Below are positions 1 through 13,036 of a DNA stretch of 64,000 bases, one piece after another. The notes under the pieces were generated by a model, which was not told where the DNA came from, did not search any database, and saw only the letters and a program-made list of their open reading frames with translations. How positions within the stretch are numbered: the stretch's first letter is position 1; each line of letters begins with the position of its first letter. The translations under genes were made by a program, and so were the position numbers. The stretch is taken from assembly GCA_002914845.1 (NCBI GenBank), contig JXTC01000020.1:1554019-1618018 (forward strand). The letters are read 5' to 3'. The stretch is from Trema orientale. Taxonomy: Eukaryota; Streptophyta; Magnoliopsida; Rosales; Cannabaceae.

Positions 1-1600
1 TGAGTCCATATAAGTAATGTTTCTCTTCGATATATTTATTATTAAATTTAGGTTTTTAAGTGACGATGAGAGGGGTATTACAAAGGAAATGTGTGAGGGC
101 CACATAAATTTGGAGGAAAATAGGGGGGACAAAGAATGGGACTGTATTCATTCCCCACCAATATCGTATAGGATATGTTTGATAGAATAATAGGTGTCAA
201 TTTATACCTAAATCACAATAGGTTTTCCATGCTACCCTGTTAGTTTTTATGTTTATCTAAGGTTAATTTGCGTTATTTTTGTGTTTCTAGGTGTTTTAGA
301 GATGAATGAGTCAAAATGAGTTGAAGTGGAGTTGAAACAGGTTAAAAATCCTGAAGATGAGCTTAAATAGGGTGGAAATCCTGAAAGCAGGCTGAAAACT
401 GCTATGTTTCATGAAACCAGGTAAAAAGTAGTATTTTTGCAAATGGATGTCGGGTCATCCATTCCGAGTGTTGTGGCTTCCTTACAAAATCTCAGAAAAA
501 ATATATTCAACCTAAGGCTAGACATTGCGACGTGCAAACCCGAGTGTCGTGGTGTTGGTACACTGTACAACCATCAAATTTGAGTATTTTGATAACTTAG
601 GACTTTTTATATGTGCGTGACTTGATCCAAACACCCCCCAAATTTATTCTCCTATAAATAGGACCCTCTACATCATATGGGAGGGTATCTTACATACCTA
701 GTGGCCACAAAACATTACTAAAACCTAGAGAAAGAGGAGAAAAACTTGGGAGCTGCTGTAGCGTTCTTCTTCCTTTTCTTTTTCAATTTTTATTTGTTTT
801 CTTAATTTTGGCATGATGTTCATTCTGTTTATTTTTATATACATGTTAGAGTAGGTCTTAGATTAAGTTAAGGGTAATTTCAAAGCCCTGAACATGAATG
901 TTACTTAGTTTTCAGATTCTATACATCTATTATTAATTATTTACTTTAAGGTTGTTTATATTCTTCTATGTTGAATCGTTCTTATATTTTATTATCTCTT
1001 GTTTGGATAGCTACTTAGATGATTGGTAATGAAATATATCGTTATGGTTTGAATAGGCATTCGTTTTATTTGAATCCATAGGTAGTAAAATTATAGTTGG
1101 TATGATTGTTCGATGTATTGACTATAGTAAGGAATATAACCTAGGTTAAAAATCTGAATTTGTGTGATTATGACCTTGATCAATCTGTCTTTCTTTACTT
1201 AATGCTTCTATTGGGCAATTCTGTAGGGTTTGTTTAGGTTATTTAATAGGAAGAAGTTATTTATGGCGCTTGTCTAAATAACATATAATCTGAGGAAAAA
1301 ATGAGATAGTTGCGCGTTTGCGGATTATCTATGGTTAGTAGCCTTAATAGATAATTAAGTATAGAATTAGGTAGTTAAATTAACATGATTGTTTATTTAT
1401 TTTTCTTGTTTTGTTTAATTTAGTTTTATTTTATAAATCTTCGCTTTACCATAGGATTAGTAATAGCTTAGTTAGACCAATTTCTCGTAGAATCGACCCT
1501 TACTTATCACTATACTAAGTAATTACTAGGTTTCTTAAGCCTTGCTAGATAAAGATAAAGATGTATTTTAATTTGGTTGTTTAACGATGCACCAATGTTA
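1..1600 (+). repeat. Probable decayed LTR-retrotransposon remnant (LTR-like)
   Basis: No coding capacity is visible. The stretch reads like a plant long terminal repeat on the plus strand. There is a TATA-type promoter (CCTATAAATAGGACCC, about 651-666), then a transcribed-leader-like region with 'aaaacctagagaaagagg' at about 720-740, and near 1480-1530 a 'gaatcgaccctta' motif that I associate with Ty3/gypsy LTRs. A possible TG start lies at 195. I could not find a second LTR, a primer-binding site or a target duplication, so this may be a solo LTR or a fragment. The class is inference. Confidence 0.35.
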
Positions 1601-1889
1601 TGACCCCTAAACACTCATTTTTCATTTTTTTTTATTATTCAAAATTATAATATATAATTTACTCCTAAAAGAACAATTTAGTAAATTTAATGCATTTCCA
1701 TTATTTTGTAAGTAAAATTATATTTTAATGAATATGATTCTATTTCCTAATAATTTTAAGTAAATAGCATAATACAAATAATGATTCATATACTCTTTTA
1801 TTTTAGTCTCATCCATTTCTCTCTTTATTTATTCCCTTCCGCATTTTTTTGATATTATTAAAAAAGACACTCTACTTATATTAATTCCA

Positions 1890-2050
1890 AGGATAACACT
1901 ATATATCCTAATTTTTGTACCAAAATTTTTGTACTAACATATATAGTATCACAAATAGATTAACATTGTCACAAATTGAGTGGTGACAAATCATATATTA
2001 TATTTAGTATTAAAAATTTGGTACAAAAGTTAGTACCTCGAGCATTATCC
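1890..2050. mobile_element. Short MITE (hAT-like) with 8-bp target duplication
   Basis: A 161-bp element with inverted ends (AGGATAACACTATA at the left; GCATTATCC at the right). Inner arms pair further: 'tttttgtaccaaaa' on the left against 'ttggtacaaaa' on the right. It is flanked by the 8-bp direct repeat TAATTCCA (1882-1889 and 2051-2058), which fits hAT-type insertion. There is no ORF. It lies about 145 bp beyond the stop codon of the PLD gene. Confidence 0.6.
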
Positions 2051-2193
2051 TAATTCCACAGGCACTAAGATAACAAATACTGCCAAAAAAAAAAAAAAAG
2101 GAAGCAGTTTTCTTCGTTTCTTTGAGCTAATAAATGTACACATTTTATTAAGTCGTACATTAACATTATCCGCGGCCATGCTTAAGTGAGATA

Positions 2194-5100
2194 TCAGCTT
2201 GAACAGGAGTGACCGTCTCCCAACTCTTCAACAGGCACCGCATATGGCGAATTCCAGTCAGCATCAAAGATATGTTGAAGCTGTGAAACAATGGCAGCGT
2301 TATAGGTACCAAAGCTCACACCTGCCGTTGTGTAAAAGTAATCCCACACTAGATTGCTCGTCCCAACATGAGCTCGGACATCACTAACTGCATACTTTCC
2401 ATGGTTCACCCTTGTGTAAGCAGGGTAAAGGTTTCCAGTCTTCTTTCCGTGGCTAATCGCGGGTCCGGTCAAGTTGAAACCCGGGACGATGTAGTACTTG
2501 ATCTCAACTTTCCCAGAGCATTGATTGTATTTGGATGAAGAGCAGAGAACGTTGGAGTAGAGGAGAGACTTGAGGTACTGATCTGTCTCGTTGATGAAAT
2601 GAGCCCAGTATGCTACCAATATCTTCACTTTCGCATGTTTTCCAAAAACAACCTGCCATTTATATAATGGTCTCGTGAGATCATGACATAATAGAGAAAA
2701 GAAAAATGTTACGGATGGTCTTATAGATTAGATAGAAGTGTGCTAAGATTTTTTATCTTGTATACCATGTTAGTCTTAGATTATCGATTTCTCTCATAAA
2801 CTTAAGCCATTGAGAAGTGGGCCGGCATTACATTTTTATGTCTAATAATTATTCTGAAATGAGGTAAGAGTTTATGACAGTGGGTTTACCTCAGATATTG
2901 CAGAGGAAAGGGATGACCAATAAACTGTTTGCTTTGTATATTGGGATTGACCAAGCCAATCCATGGTACTTATCCTTAAAGTCCCTCCGGTACTAACGGA
3001 CTTGATAGTATCCAACCATGCCTGTTCATCAGCCTGGTACCTGCCAAATGATACCTGCTATTCCCAGATGGCATCAACACATGTGGAGAGTAAAAAAACC
3101 AAAAACACGTTGAGTACTGTTTACATGGTACTTTCTAGAACTTTGGAAGTTACTTCTTTAGTTATTACTTATGACACAAATATTTACTTTAGGAGCATAG
3201 TTATTAGTCCTGTTTCTACATGAAAAAAAATAAATTTTTAGATCTCAAAGTACAACATGAAAATCTTTTAGTTTATATAACCAATGAAAATGTCAGATAT
3301 TTGCTCTCTTACCTCCGGAGGAGCAAAAGACAGATAGCTGGACTGAGGCCGCAAAGTTGAATAGTTGAGTCCAGGAGTTTGAATAGGTAATTTAAACATA
3401 ACAGGGTCCGATAATGTGGGATATCCCACTACATGGGGAATTTCCACAACAGGAGGAAAAGGTGTCCTGCGCCAACGTTACTATTTACAATTATCTAACC
3501 AATATAAACGACAAATCTATTCCAGTTTTAGTAGTAAATATTTTACTGGCCTTCTTAGAAATTAGAACTAAGAGAACAAGACCAAGACTTGAACTTAAAG
3601 TTATGGAAAGATAGTCAATATCAGTCTCTCACTTCCCTATGGATTGGAACTATCCAGCATTGCTTGCAAAACTAGAGATTCAAAAACTTCCAGACTTAAA
3701 CTTGGTCTTCAGAGTAAGAGCCTCGAACGTACCTACACCTCGAGTCAGTTTCAATGAAATGTGACCAACAAGGAACTTTTCTATCAATCTGCCACTGTTG
3801 ATCTGATATAGTTCTGGTGTGAACTGAGGAGTTGAGAGATGCAAGTGTCCATAGGTTATGAAAGTAGGCTTCCAACTTTTTCGCTATTCTTGGACAACCA
3901 ACAAGATAAATTCCAACTTCTTTCACCTGTTGATGTCACACACATGCTTCAACTAAAGTCCAACATCTTGCAATAGAGTATGGCAAACAACACAAGATAA
4001 CATGATAGACAGTGAAACGAAGTTTCCTAAAAAATGAGCATCATATATGCTCTCTGGTCCCGCTTGAGCAACAAAAAGCCAAAATTAAACAACCAACAAT
4101 TGTTAAATTTTCAACAGAAGGACACACTTTCCTCATGTCCTGAAACCTCAAATTGGACGGAAAATCTGTCAAATGTGGTACAAAATCTACATATTAACAT
4201 TATTGTAGTTCAAAGATACACGTCATTTGAATTCCGCGGGCAACCCAATTCCGTAATACTCGTTTTCTTTCAAGACAAATAGATTTGTTTATATCTTGGG
4301 AAGAATGAAGCTCAAGCTGCCTTTACACACCATAACAGTCAAGAGACAAAGAAACTCGAACACAAAATTTTTGAACCAGGTAAACATAAGAGAATTCAAC
4401 CTCTGAAGGCATGTTATCAAGTGAAGGATGCAAATACTGAGTTCCAACCTTCTTTGATGATTATTAATTAACAAATGAGAACACAGAACATTCAATTCAA
4501 AGTAGTGAAAAAAAAAAAAAAATTAACTCTTCTAATCCATGGCTACTAAATGAGCATAAGCTGATGATTATTCCATATACCTGAGTAAGAGATTTCCAGT
4601 CATTATTTGCAGATCCAATATACACATTTCGACGATCCGATATCCATACTTTTGCATGAACTATGCCTGACCCCCACCACTCATCGAGTAACAAAATCAC
4701 ACTCTTCACATTTGGCCTTCCTGAAGCAAGTTCCGTTGGCTCTTTGGTATAGTCAGGATACACTCCAGAGTGGGATAGTAACCTACAAGTAGTAGCTCAA
4801 CCCTCAGCAGTTATCAAAAACTCGAATAGTAACTTCGAATTTTCGAAAAAAATAAATAAATAAATAAACACACAAACATTCGATCAACGCATAGTTGAAC
4901 ATATAGTCTGCTCAATTCGAATTCGAAAATCGAAAATCGAAGATCTTAACCATTACCTTATGCTAACATTGTGATCAGCAGCTTTCTCTAGAGCTTTATA
5001 AACGTCAGCGCCTTGCTCAGCACCAAATCTCAGCATATCCTTTTTGGAGTATCCATAATCCCCTGAGTTAGGATCTTCAGGAGACGCCACCAGTTGCCAG

Positions 5101-5547
5101 TACTGCGCGATTATGTCCAGCCGGCGGGAAGAGTTCCCGGCGAGCCAACGTAACACGTCCCCTGAGCCACCATAAGAATGTTAACCAATATGTATTGATT
5201 CGTCTCAAATGAAGCAACGAGTTGCGTATCATCGGTCATGTATTGTCATGTCTGGTGTTTTTCTTCGGGTTTTCCCTGAGTTTCTCGGAAACCAAACAGA
5301 AAAGAGAAAAGAAAATGATATTATATATGTATGTATATGTATATATGTTACCAGTAGAGAGGACTCCGGGGACGCGGGGGAGGTGGGGCACATCGGTGGG
5401 GATTGATTGGACGAGCCAGGCTTTGCATTGGCGTGAAGATTCGGAGACAGTTGGCAGAGAGAGATTGGTTACAAGAAAGAGAAGGATGTGTATGGTGGTG
5501 ATTCCAACTCTACTAGAACTACTACTACTCCTCTTATTAGCTCTCAT
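2194..5547 (-). CDS. PLD3/4-type phospholipase D family protein (plant 'PLD Z-like')
   Basis: Seven coding exons on the minus strand: 5352-5547, 4957-5161, 4581-4782, 3733-3926, 3313-3466, 2890-3054 and 2194-2652. All junctions are GT..AG, phases agree, and the sum is 1575 nt (524 residues). The N-terminus has a short basic stretch and a hydrophobic segment (about residues 15-35), a signal peptide or type II anchor. Two HxKxxxxD catalytic motifs are complete: HAKVWISD (H176, K178, D183) and HGKYAVSD (H456, K458, D463). The second is followed by the family signature SNLVWDYFYTTAGVSFG. Animal PLD3 and PLD4 are endolysosomal 5'-exonucleases rather than classical lipases, so a lumenal nuclease or phosphodiesterase role is possible. 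No C2 or PX/PH domain is present, unlike plant PLD alpha to zeta. Exon 6 uses the upstream acceptor (exon start at 3054), because only this keeps phase and gives VSFGRYQADEQAW. The start ATG has context AACAAGATGAG. Intact, with no frame damage seen. Confidence 0.9.
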
Positions 5548-5779
5548 CTTGTTTCTATTCTGGATCGGATCAACTAAGAAAGCAAGATAAGATATGTAGC
5601 AGGAAAAATATTTATCTGTTAATATAAAAAAAAATAAGGATTAAAAAAAAAAAAAAAAAAGACTAAGTCAAACGAGAAGGGAATCTGGATTTCGGAATAT
5701 GATTTGGGAATGGCCGAAGGTTCTGGGAGTTATAACTAACGTTCATACTACACTTTCCCCCGTAAATAGTTCATAATAC
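5548..5779. other. Upstream region of the PLD-like gene
   Basis: Leader and promoter region of the minus-strand PLD gene. It holds an A-rich run at about 5625-5660 (T-rich on the gene strand). No clear TATA box or other site was picked out. A fold-back element begins at 5780, so the uninterrupted proximal promoter is only about 230 bp. Confidence 0.35.
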
Positions 5780-6280
5780 GGGTCAATGGCACAAATGGTC
5801 ACTAAAAGTTTCAATTGTGGTAATTACACCTTTGAATTTTTCAATTTATAGTAATTTAATTCATGGACAGTCTAAATTGTAATTTGCTGTTAAACTTTTG
5901 AATAAAAACACATGTGGTGGCATTTAAAAGTGTATTAAAATATAATTTTAGAATATCAAGAATAAAAATGAACAATTATGAAAAAAAAATTTCTCTAAAT
6001 TTGTAATTTTAAAAATCATAAACACGGTAAAGAATACATCTTTCGTTCTCTCGAAATTCTTTTATTAAATTTATTTTCCTATAAATACTCTTTCAAATGC
6101 TATAACGTACTCCTTATCTGTATTTTTTGTCCAAAATTTAACAGCAAATTATAATTTAGACAGTTCAAAGATAAATTGTTATGAATCAAAAAATTTAGGG
6201 ACTTAATTACCACGATTGAAACTTTGAGGACTAAATTGGCACAATTTAAATAGCTCAAGGACCATTTGTGCCGTAAACCC
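5780..6280. mobile_element. Fold-back MITE, about 500 bp, long terminal inverted repeats
   Basis: The left end begins GGGTCAATGGCACAAATGG. The right end read on the minus strand begins GGGTTTACGGCACAAATGG. The arms continue to pair inward (GTTTCAATTGTGGTAATTA against GTTTCAATCGTGGTAATTA; CTAAATTGTAATTTGCTGTTAA against its near copy), for a total of more than 150 bp each side with gaps. The flanks TCATAATAC and TTATAATAA match at 7 of 9 positions, an eroded 9-bp duplication that suggests a Mutator-type element. No ORF. It sits in the promoter side of the PLD-like gene. Confidence 0.65.
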
Positions 6281-7132
6281 TTATAATAAATCTAATTTTT
6301 ATTCATTTCATTTTCCCTTTGACTGCTATTTTTCGTTTTGGGCCATCTAAGAGAATCGGCTTACATTTTGGACCCAAATGCCCATGTGCTGTCGGTCTAC
6401 ATCTTGTCATTTTCACAGAGCCTCCCTCTTCCCTTGAAAGATATATTTTAGACTTTTAGTCGGCGGAGGTTTCAAGAGTCCAAAGGGCATTACTTTAGGG
6501 GAATAATATAAAGGTAAATTTAAGTAGGTGTTTTCTTTGTCACTTGATTTCAAAATCATGTCTTGGTCTCATGCATAAGCTAAACTGATACACATTCTGA
6601 ACTTCGATTCCCTCCTCATCACTGAATCTCTCAGAGTCACGTAATTCTACGCCTTTACCACCAGGAGTTGTTTAGGTAAGTCAAACTCTATCTTGAATGC
6701 CCTTTTATTTACAAAATAAAAGGAAATAAAATCATGACTTAAAAAACAAAGCCATCCTCCAAAAAGGACCCTAGTTATGATTTGCAATTTGGTGCGAGCC
6801 TTTTAGACAGACGGGTAGGGGAGTCGATCAACAGTGACAGAACAATGGAAACATTGGACTCACTTACCTCTAGTTCTCTACAATGAAATAGCGAAGAAAA
6901 AATATATATAATAGATAACATTACAATTGGACTGACTGATGTTAGACAAACACACAAATAAACAGATTACAATTCTACTATGTAAAACCCCCACTATATA
7001 GCAACAACTTTGCAAATTAGACAAATTCACCATTAGCTACAACAAAATCCTAACATCTTTTTTCTTTACACTTGGTGGTTGAATTTTTCTGGCTAGTTCC
7101 GTTCTTATTAGAACCAAAATAACTCCCCTTGC
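6281..7132. other. Intergenic region between NPY 3' end and PLD 5' end
   Basis: About 850 bp between two minus-strand genes. The part next to 7132 must contain the NPY 3' UTR. The short ORF at 6775-6957 has no recognisable features. I see no RNA gene or further repeat. Confidence 0.4.
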
Positions 7133-10100
7133 CTATGAAATTGAATGCCTCCTCTGTCTTGAAGATGAACCAGAGGACTTGGTATCCCCTGGAAGTAAAG
7201 TTGGACTCTGAGAACTCCCAGATGTCTCAGAGCTTCTATTCTCAACATGCCCCTTGCCAACAGCCCACAGTTTATCAAATATTCTCCTCGACCGAGATGG
7301 CAACAATTGCACACCACTCCGACTGTTTTTGCTGCTCTTCTTTGCCAGTTTTCCGTTCCTGTGGTACTCCTCATTTAGTTTCACATGGCTCATCTGGTTC
7401 TTGAGGGATTTGCACTTTTCTACTGCCACAGCCGGCTTCTCACACTCTTCTTCGTCAGTGTTCGTTGCTGAAGGGGAAGCATCATGGGGATGATTGTTAA
7501 CAGAAGGCCGTGCAGCAGCAGATGCTCTAACCTGCTCAAAAAAGAGTACTTGCACCACCACTCGAAGTGGAAGCCGCTCGTTTTGTGCAGCATGCATTGA
7601 TGCGTCCATCGTCAACTTCTTCACATCCATTAGTCCGCAGATCTTCTTCCTGTCAGCTTTTGTCAAGTTATGGTGCTCCTGAAACAGTAAGCAATGAATA
7701 CTTAAAAAAAGAAATGCATTTGAAGTTCAGCAAAGTTGAAAGAAATGAAGCAAAAAAGAATACAATACCTTCAAGTAGATGTCAATGGCTTTGTATAACC
7801 CATCATGAATAGGCCGAGCTGATTCAGGAATAGACTTCGACAAGTCTATGAAACTGTAGAGTGTCAGATTTGGGTCTCGAGCAATTTCAGCAAGATAACC
7901 ATCAATGAGTCTACCGACATTCAACAAGGATCCGTGTCCTAAGACAAAACCATCGATACCCTTCTCATTCTTCTCAACAGCATCCAAACTCTGATTTCGC
8001 TTTTCATGCATTGCATATTGATTTACAATGGACTGAACCAACTCAACATCATATTTGGTAATCTGGGGAGACCTTGCCAGGATCAATAGATCGTTAACAC
8101 AAGCTTCATGCAACTTCAAACTGATCCTCTTCACCAAATCTTCCCTCAATGACTCATCTGCTCCAACCAAAATAGCAACTTTCAACAGTTTCAGCAAGAA
8201 ACTGCATGAACAACCCATACCTTTGTCAGGCGGCAATAAGCAAATGATTGTTTCTACCAGCGATTTGTTCCTCCAGCTATGAGCCTCAGAAACCAAAGCA
8301 TCAATGGAATCTGGCAACCATCTGACCGCATAAGTCCTCAGTGCCTCTCCAATCACAGTACCATCCATTCTACCCTTAGATTTCACGGCAATCATGACTC
8401 TTCTGTAGAGATCTATATCTAGCTCACATATATCTTCAACCCACCAATCCTTTGGAACAGATTCTGTTCTCTCTCGAAACTTCATACCATCTTCAACAAT
8501 TTTATCAGGCTCTGCTAATTTTCGGTTAAATGTGTAGGACCACGTAATGTTAGCAGGGTCAACAGAAGTTTTGGAAGCAATTGAGTCTATGCATCTTCCC
8601 ACAATCTTCAGATCCTCAGACCACGGCAGAAGAGATTTTGTGGTCTGGAGAACAATGATGGAATCTTTCCAGGTACGTAAGATGCTTGAGTTGAGAAATA
8701 CCTCAATCTTAAATACTAAGTTACCTCGATCAATGTCCTCAGTCATCTCCAGATACTCAGCTGCGCATCGAGCAGCTACAACATTGTAAGCATTGAGTGT
8801 AACAGTCATCCCGTAGCAAAATTTTGCACAAATTTCAAATGCTTTTGGCCCACCAGGGAAATCAGCCATATTAATTTCATCAGAATTCTCATCAGTGGCT
8901 TTCAACACTAGTTTTTGCAACCGACTACTCTTGGACAAGAGAGGGAACTGCAAAGACATAATACTATTCAACAAAATGTAGATAAAAGCAACTTAACTGC
9001 TAAAGAAGAAATTTGAAAGGTCCATATTCCTAAAGTTAATTTAACAAAATCTGTAGTTTAAACTAAGAACATGAGCCTCAATATGTGTTCTTATACCAAT
9101 GTTTTCATATTGATTTAAAAGCCGCTAACCTCATTTTACGTTTGTCTACTAATATTCAAAGAAACTATTATTATTTCAAAGCTAGGGAAGGGAAAGAAAA
9201 ACAGAACACCACCAACCTCGGCCCAAATTATACACAGTCTAGTTTACATTTCAAAAAAGAACTACATCCTGAAAAAAGAACTGACAAAAAATCTCATCAA
9301 TTTGAAAAAATTTCTCAGATGGTCACAGGGGCACAAAAACATGCCCACAAGTTATAGTAGCCTATAACATAAAACGAAGAAAATAGTAATAGTTAGTATT
9401 CAATCTCATTTTGGATAGGTAACACAACAAGACAAACATACCTTGTGAAGGTAAAACTTCACCTCACCAACAATTATGGTGACATCCGATGCCAAGTCAG
9501 ATGAAACATACCTGCATGCATACAGAGGCTAACGTGAGTAAAGACAAAATGTAACAACGATTGGACGAGCGATGGAACCAATCAATGTTGTAACAAAGAA
9601 GACAAATTGAGTTAAATGAACGGCTATTGACCCTGGCAAATCACTTTACTGTATGTGGAACTTGACAAATTACAGTGACTTAAGAATAGGATTTTTCTAC
9701 TGCAATTCCCGAACTCATTGGAATCGAGACTCTTAAGCCTAACTCTAAGCAGACTCTATTATTAGGATTAACTTTACGTTACTAGTTACAACCTAGAACA
9801 CGTAAAGAAATATATCGATGTAAATGATTGGTTGAACCATTGTCATCGTTCAACGGAGAATGTCCCCACCTTGATGATTAAAGGCCGTGGGTACTCGGTG
9901 AAGACTTTACCATATATGGACCACAGACTCATTAAAAATAGGACAAATTCTAAGGCTGGACCACATCCTGAAGGACTCAAGAAAAACCCCTTTATAGTTT
10001 ATCCTTCCCTCCGTAACAATAATAATTGTAAATTACAGTACCAAATATAAATAACAAGAGTACAAAAACACCCATGTGCTTTTCTTCTCTTTTGATTTCT

Positions 10101-10573
10101 TAAACATTTATCAGAAACTTTCTATATGGCTTCATCAATCTTTTACATTTCAATCTACTTCGGTAATATATTACCCACCTAATCGGTTTTTGTCTTTTTT
10201 TCCCTTTTCTGGTGAAACAAGTGTGAAAATTTCACATACCCCAAGTTTGTAGAAAACTTCATAGACATTTGAAAAGAATAAAAATCAAAATAAAAATCTA
10301 AATCTAAATCTTCAAACGAGAAATTATGAGCAAGCTCAAAATTCTAACAAAGAACGACTCAAACCCAGTTCCCATATACTAAAACTCCACTAGATCAAAA
10401 TAAAACAGACACGTATCAAAAGGGGTTATATAGAAAGCTCAAGCAGCTGAAAGGCTGAAACGGGATTTAGTAAAGTGAAAATAACATGAAAAAGGAGAAA
10501 ACCCAAGTTACCTAATAGATTTTCCATCAGCTTGGAATGCATCCGGCTTGGAACCCAACTTCATGAACTTCAT
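7133..10573 (-). CDS. NPY: NPY-type BTB/POZ-NPH3 protein (NAKED PINS IN YUC family)
   Basis: Four exons on the minus strand: 10512-10573, 9442-9511, 7769-8947 and 7133-7678. Junctions are GT..AG and phases agree (1857 nt, 618 residues). The start [13 protein letters not shown] is the NPY/NPH3 signature. A BTB domain spans about residues 24-125, with LVSDVT-like [17 protein letters not shown] then FPLLSKS. The NPH3 domain starts near residue 212 ([16 protein letters not shown]) and runs to about 450. The tail is basic and Ser-rich and carries the NPY hallmark [15 protein letters not shown] near residue 560 and the terminal RRHSIS. In Arabidopsis, NPY proteins act with AGC kinases such as PINOID downstream of YUC auxin synthesis to set PIN polarity in organogenesis and gravitropism. 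That role here is inferred from family. The ATG lies 62 nt before the first intron. Closest by eye to NPY1/NPY2/NPY4, but I cannot assign the paralogue. Intact. Confidence 0.93.
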
Positions 10574-11560
10574 TTTTAACCCCTTGATTCCGAATATACC
10601 CCTATGAATCAAACCGAGAAAAACTACACAAACCAAACCTCCTTTTTCCCTCTGAAGCAGCTGCCAGTAGTAGTAGTAGTAGTAGTAGTAACACAATAGT
10701 ACTAACGCTCTTCTCGCTTTCAAAACGGCGCGTTCAGCGACTTCGTCTCCTTCTCTGTCCCCTTCCAACTCAACCAGACAAATATAAACCAGAAACCGAG
10801 ACCATAAATGGCGGTTCCTTCCTTCCCCCCCCCCCCCCCCTCTCTCTCTCTCTCTCTATCTCTCTCTGTAAAATCCCTTATCTTTCTCTCTCTAAAACAC
10901 GCAACCACCGGACCATTACAGTGGTAGTAATAAAACTCTCATTGAATAACACCACCGCCTCGAGCTTCACGTTGTTCGCATCGCATCGATTTCTAGCCTT
11001 TATGATGACATTGATGACGCTCTTGTAATTCCACTCCCCTAACCCGGGAAAAATATGATTTAAATACCCAAAAAAAAAAAATAGAAGAGAGAGAGAAGAG
11101 TGTTTGGAGACAGAGAAAATTGGAGTCAGAAGAGAAAGAAAGGGTAAATATAATTCAATGCGATTCTGATTCAGCTCGTTGCCCTCGCCGCCTTTGCTTT
11201 TAATCACCCTGATCCGCTCAAGATTTTTTTCCCTTTTTTTTTTTTTTTCGGGGTGGGGAGCGCAAATCTCAATGACTCGTTGCTCTGTTCTTTTCTTCTC
11301 CTTATTCTCTCTCTATTTGATGAAATCTGATCGGGTGTGGCTCTGACGCAGCTGTCCCCTCCTCCTCTCCCATATAGACCCTCCTCTCTCTCTCTCCTTT
11401 TTCTGAATATTTTCCAGGAAAATTAAAGAGAGGTAGAGAGAGAAAGAGAAAGTGAGGGAAAGTTAGAGAGAGAGAGTTGGTTGGTTGGTTGGTTTGGTTG
11501 TGTGTGTTTGGGTTTAGTGTGCGAGTAATGTGTATACTCTGTTCGTGTGTAGAGGGAGTA
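10574..11560 (-). promoter_or_regulatory. 5' leader/promoter region of NPY with GA-rich tracts
   Basis: Upstream of the NPY start on its strand. On the plus strand it shows a (GTA)n tract at 10665-10690, a C14 run followed by (TC)n at about 10827-10870, a poly-T stretch at about 11225-11248, and several further CT/GA tracts to 11480. On the gene strand the 10827-10870 tracts are GA/AG repeats, typical of plant leaders and GAGA-type core promoters. The short ORFs here are shadows of low-complexity sequence. The true transcription start is not determinable from sequence. Confidence 0.45.
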
Positions 11561-13036
11561 GGGGACTGTGTTACAGGGTGGCGCAGAGGGCTTTTTAAGG
11601 AGCTTTTATGCCGTTAAAGCACGCCACCCTTTCCAAGACCATTTTGCCCCTCTCTTTTTCCTCTTTTCTCCGTCGTGTCCCAAGCTGGCGTTGTCGTCGC
11701 ACGCGCCTGGGATTGGTAATTCCATGTTCTTTACCGCTTTTGACGCGTAGCCTTGTCTTTTTGACTTTTTGACGCCACGAATTTAAAATATAAAAAAAAA
11801 ATGTTGATGATGATGAAGAAGAAGGGGAGATACATATCGCATATGGAAAAATGGTTTGCCAACGGCTTTACCACGTTCTACTTACTCTTATTTTCAGAAG
11901 CTCATATTTGGCCACGAGTGACTATTCGCTCTCTTCTTCCTTTTTTTTTTTTTTTTGAAAATAATTTGTCAATTGTCGTGATGCTCGTGAGCTTCTTTTC
12001 TTTTCTCCTTATTCCTTTCTTTTATTTTTCTTTTTGTTTTTCTTTTTTTTTCTCCTTTTTTTTCAACCTGTTCTTTTTAGCATATGCCTTTTGTTTTTCC
12101 TCTTTTTTTCCCCCTCTAAAGGGTAAACTTGGACAACTGTATTTTTTTTTTTTTTTTCACTCTCACCATGAAAACCAACCTTATTTTCGTCCTAACAAAT
12201 ACTACGACTTGCATTCGAGGAAAAACAATTACTATGATTTAATCGGTTGTTTATTGTTATAGTTTATTTAATAGTTCGATGGATCTATCTATCTACTTTT
12301 CTTTAATCTATCATACGTACTTAATGACTGTTGTACGTATATTAGGAAGATTGTTTTGCAAAGCCATTTTTTTCTGTCATCATAGAAATTGCATGGAATA
12401 TCATATAATAAAATATATTATATAGTTTATTGAACACTTTAGAATATTACTTTTAAATAGAGAAAATGTTATAAAATGACGTTATACTTTCAATTTTTTT
12501 TCAACAAAACTCTCTGTGTTGTAAGGAATATGAGAAAATTCTTTTGAATTTGATATTTTATTACAAAAAACATGGTAATTTGACTATTCTTTTAAATCCG
12601 ATAATTTCATATAAACTAATTAGAAAAATTAATAAGAAATAACAAAATTATCCATAATAGATAGTAGATTTAGGTTTATATTACATTTTTATTTTGTATT
12701 TGGATACATATATATAGTCGTTTGAAACCTATTTTATCACTTGTGAGGTAATCTGAAAAATCGAAATATAGTTTAAAAACTAATATAATCTACTCTAAAT
12801 TTATTTTAGATATAAATCTACTATTCACCATTTTTTATGATACGAGGAAGTCAAATTTTAAAAATAGTCAAATTATAAGACTTTTTGTAATCAAAATTAA
12901 ATTAAAGGAGATTTTCTCATATTTTTCAAAATTTATGGTTTCTAATATATATATATATATATATGAAATACAAGAATGTATTTATCGTCTTAAATAGCAC
13001 AAGTTGCATAATTACTTTCTTTCATAGCACAACTAA
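11561..13036. other. AT-rich intergenic DNA, no gene seen
   Basis: T-rich and low in complexity from 11930 to 12160, with several homopolymer runs. A (TA)n microsatellite lies at about 12944-12963. The 153-codon ORF at 11801-12262 is mostly Phe, Ser and Leu from poly-T and is not credible as a gene. Confidence 0.4.

Noticed and set aside
7254..7493. Plus-strand ORFs opposite NPY exon 4
   Set aside because: Shadow frames of the NPY coding exon.
11801..12262. ORF of 153 codons, plus strand
   Set aside because: Runs of Phe and Ser come from poly-T. No domain and no coding-like composition.
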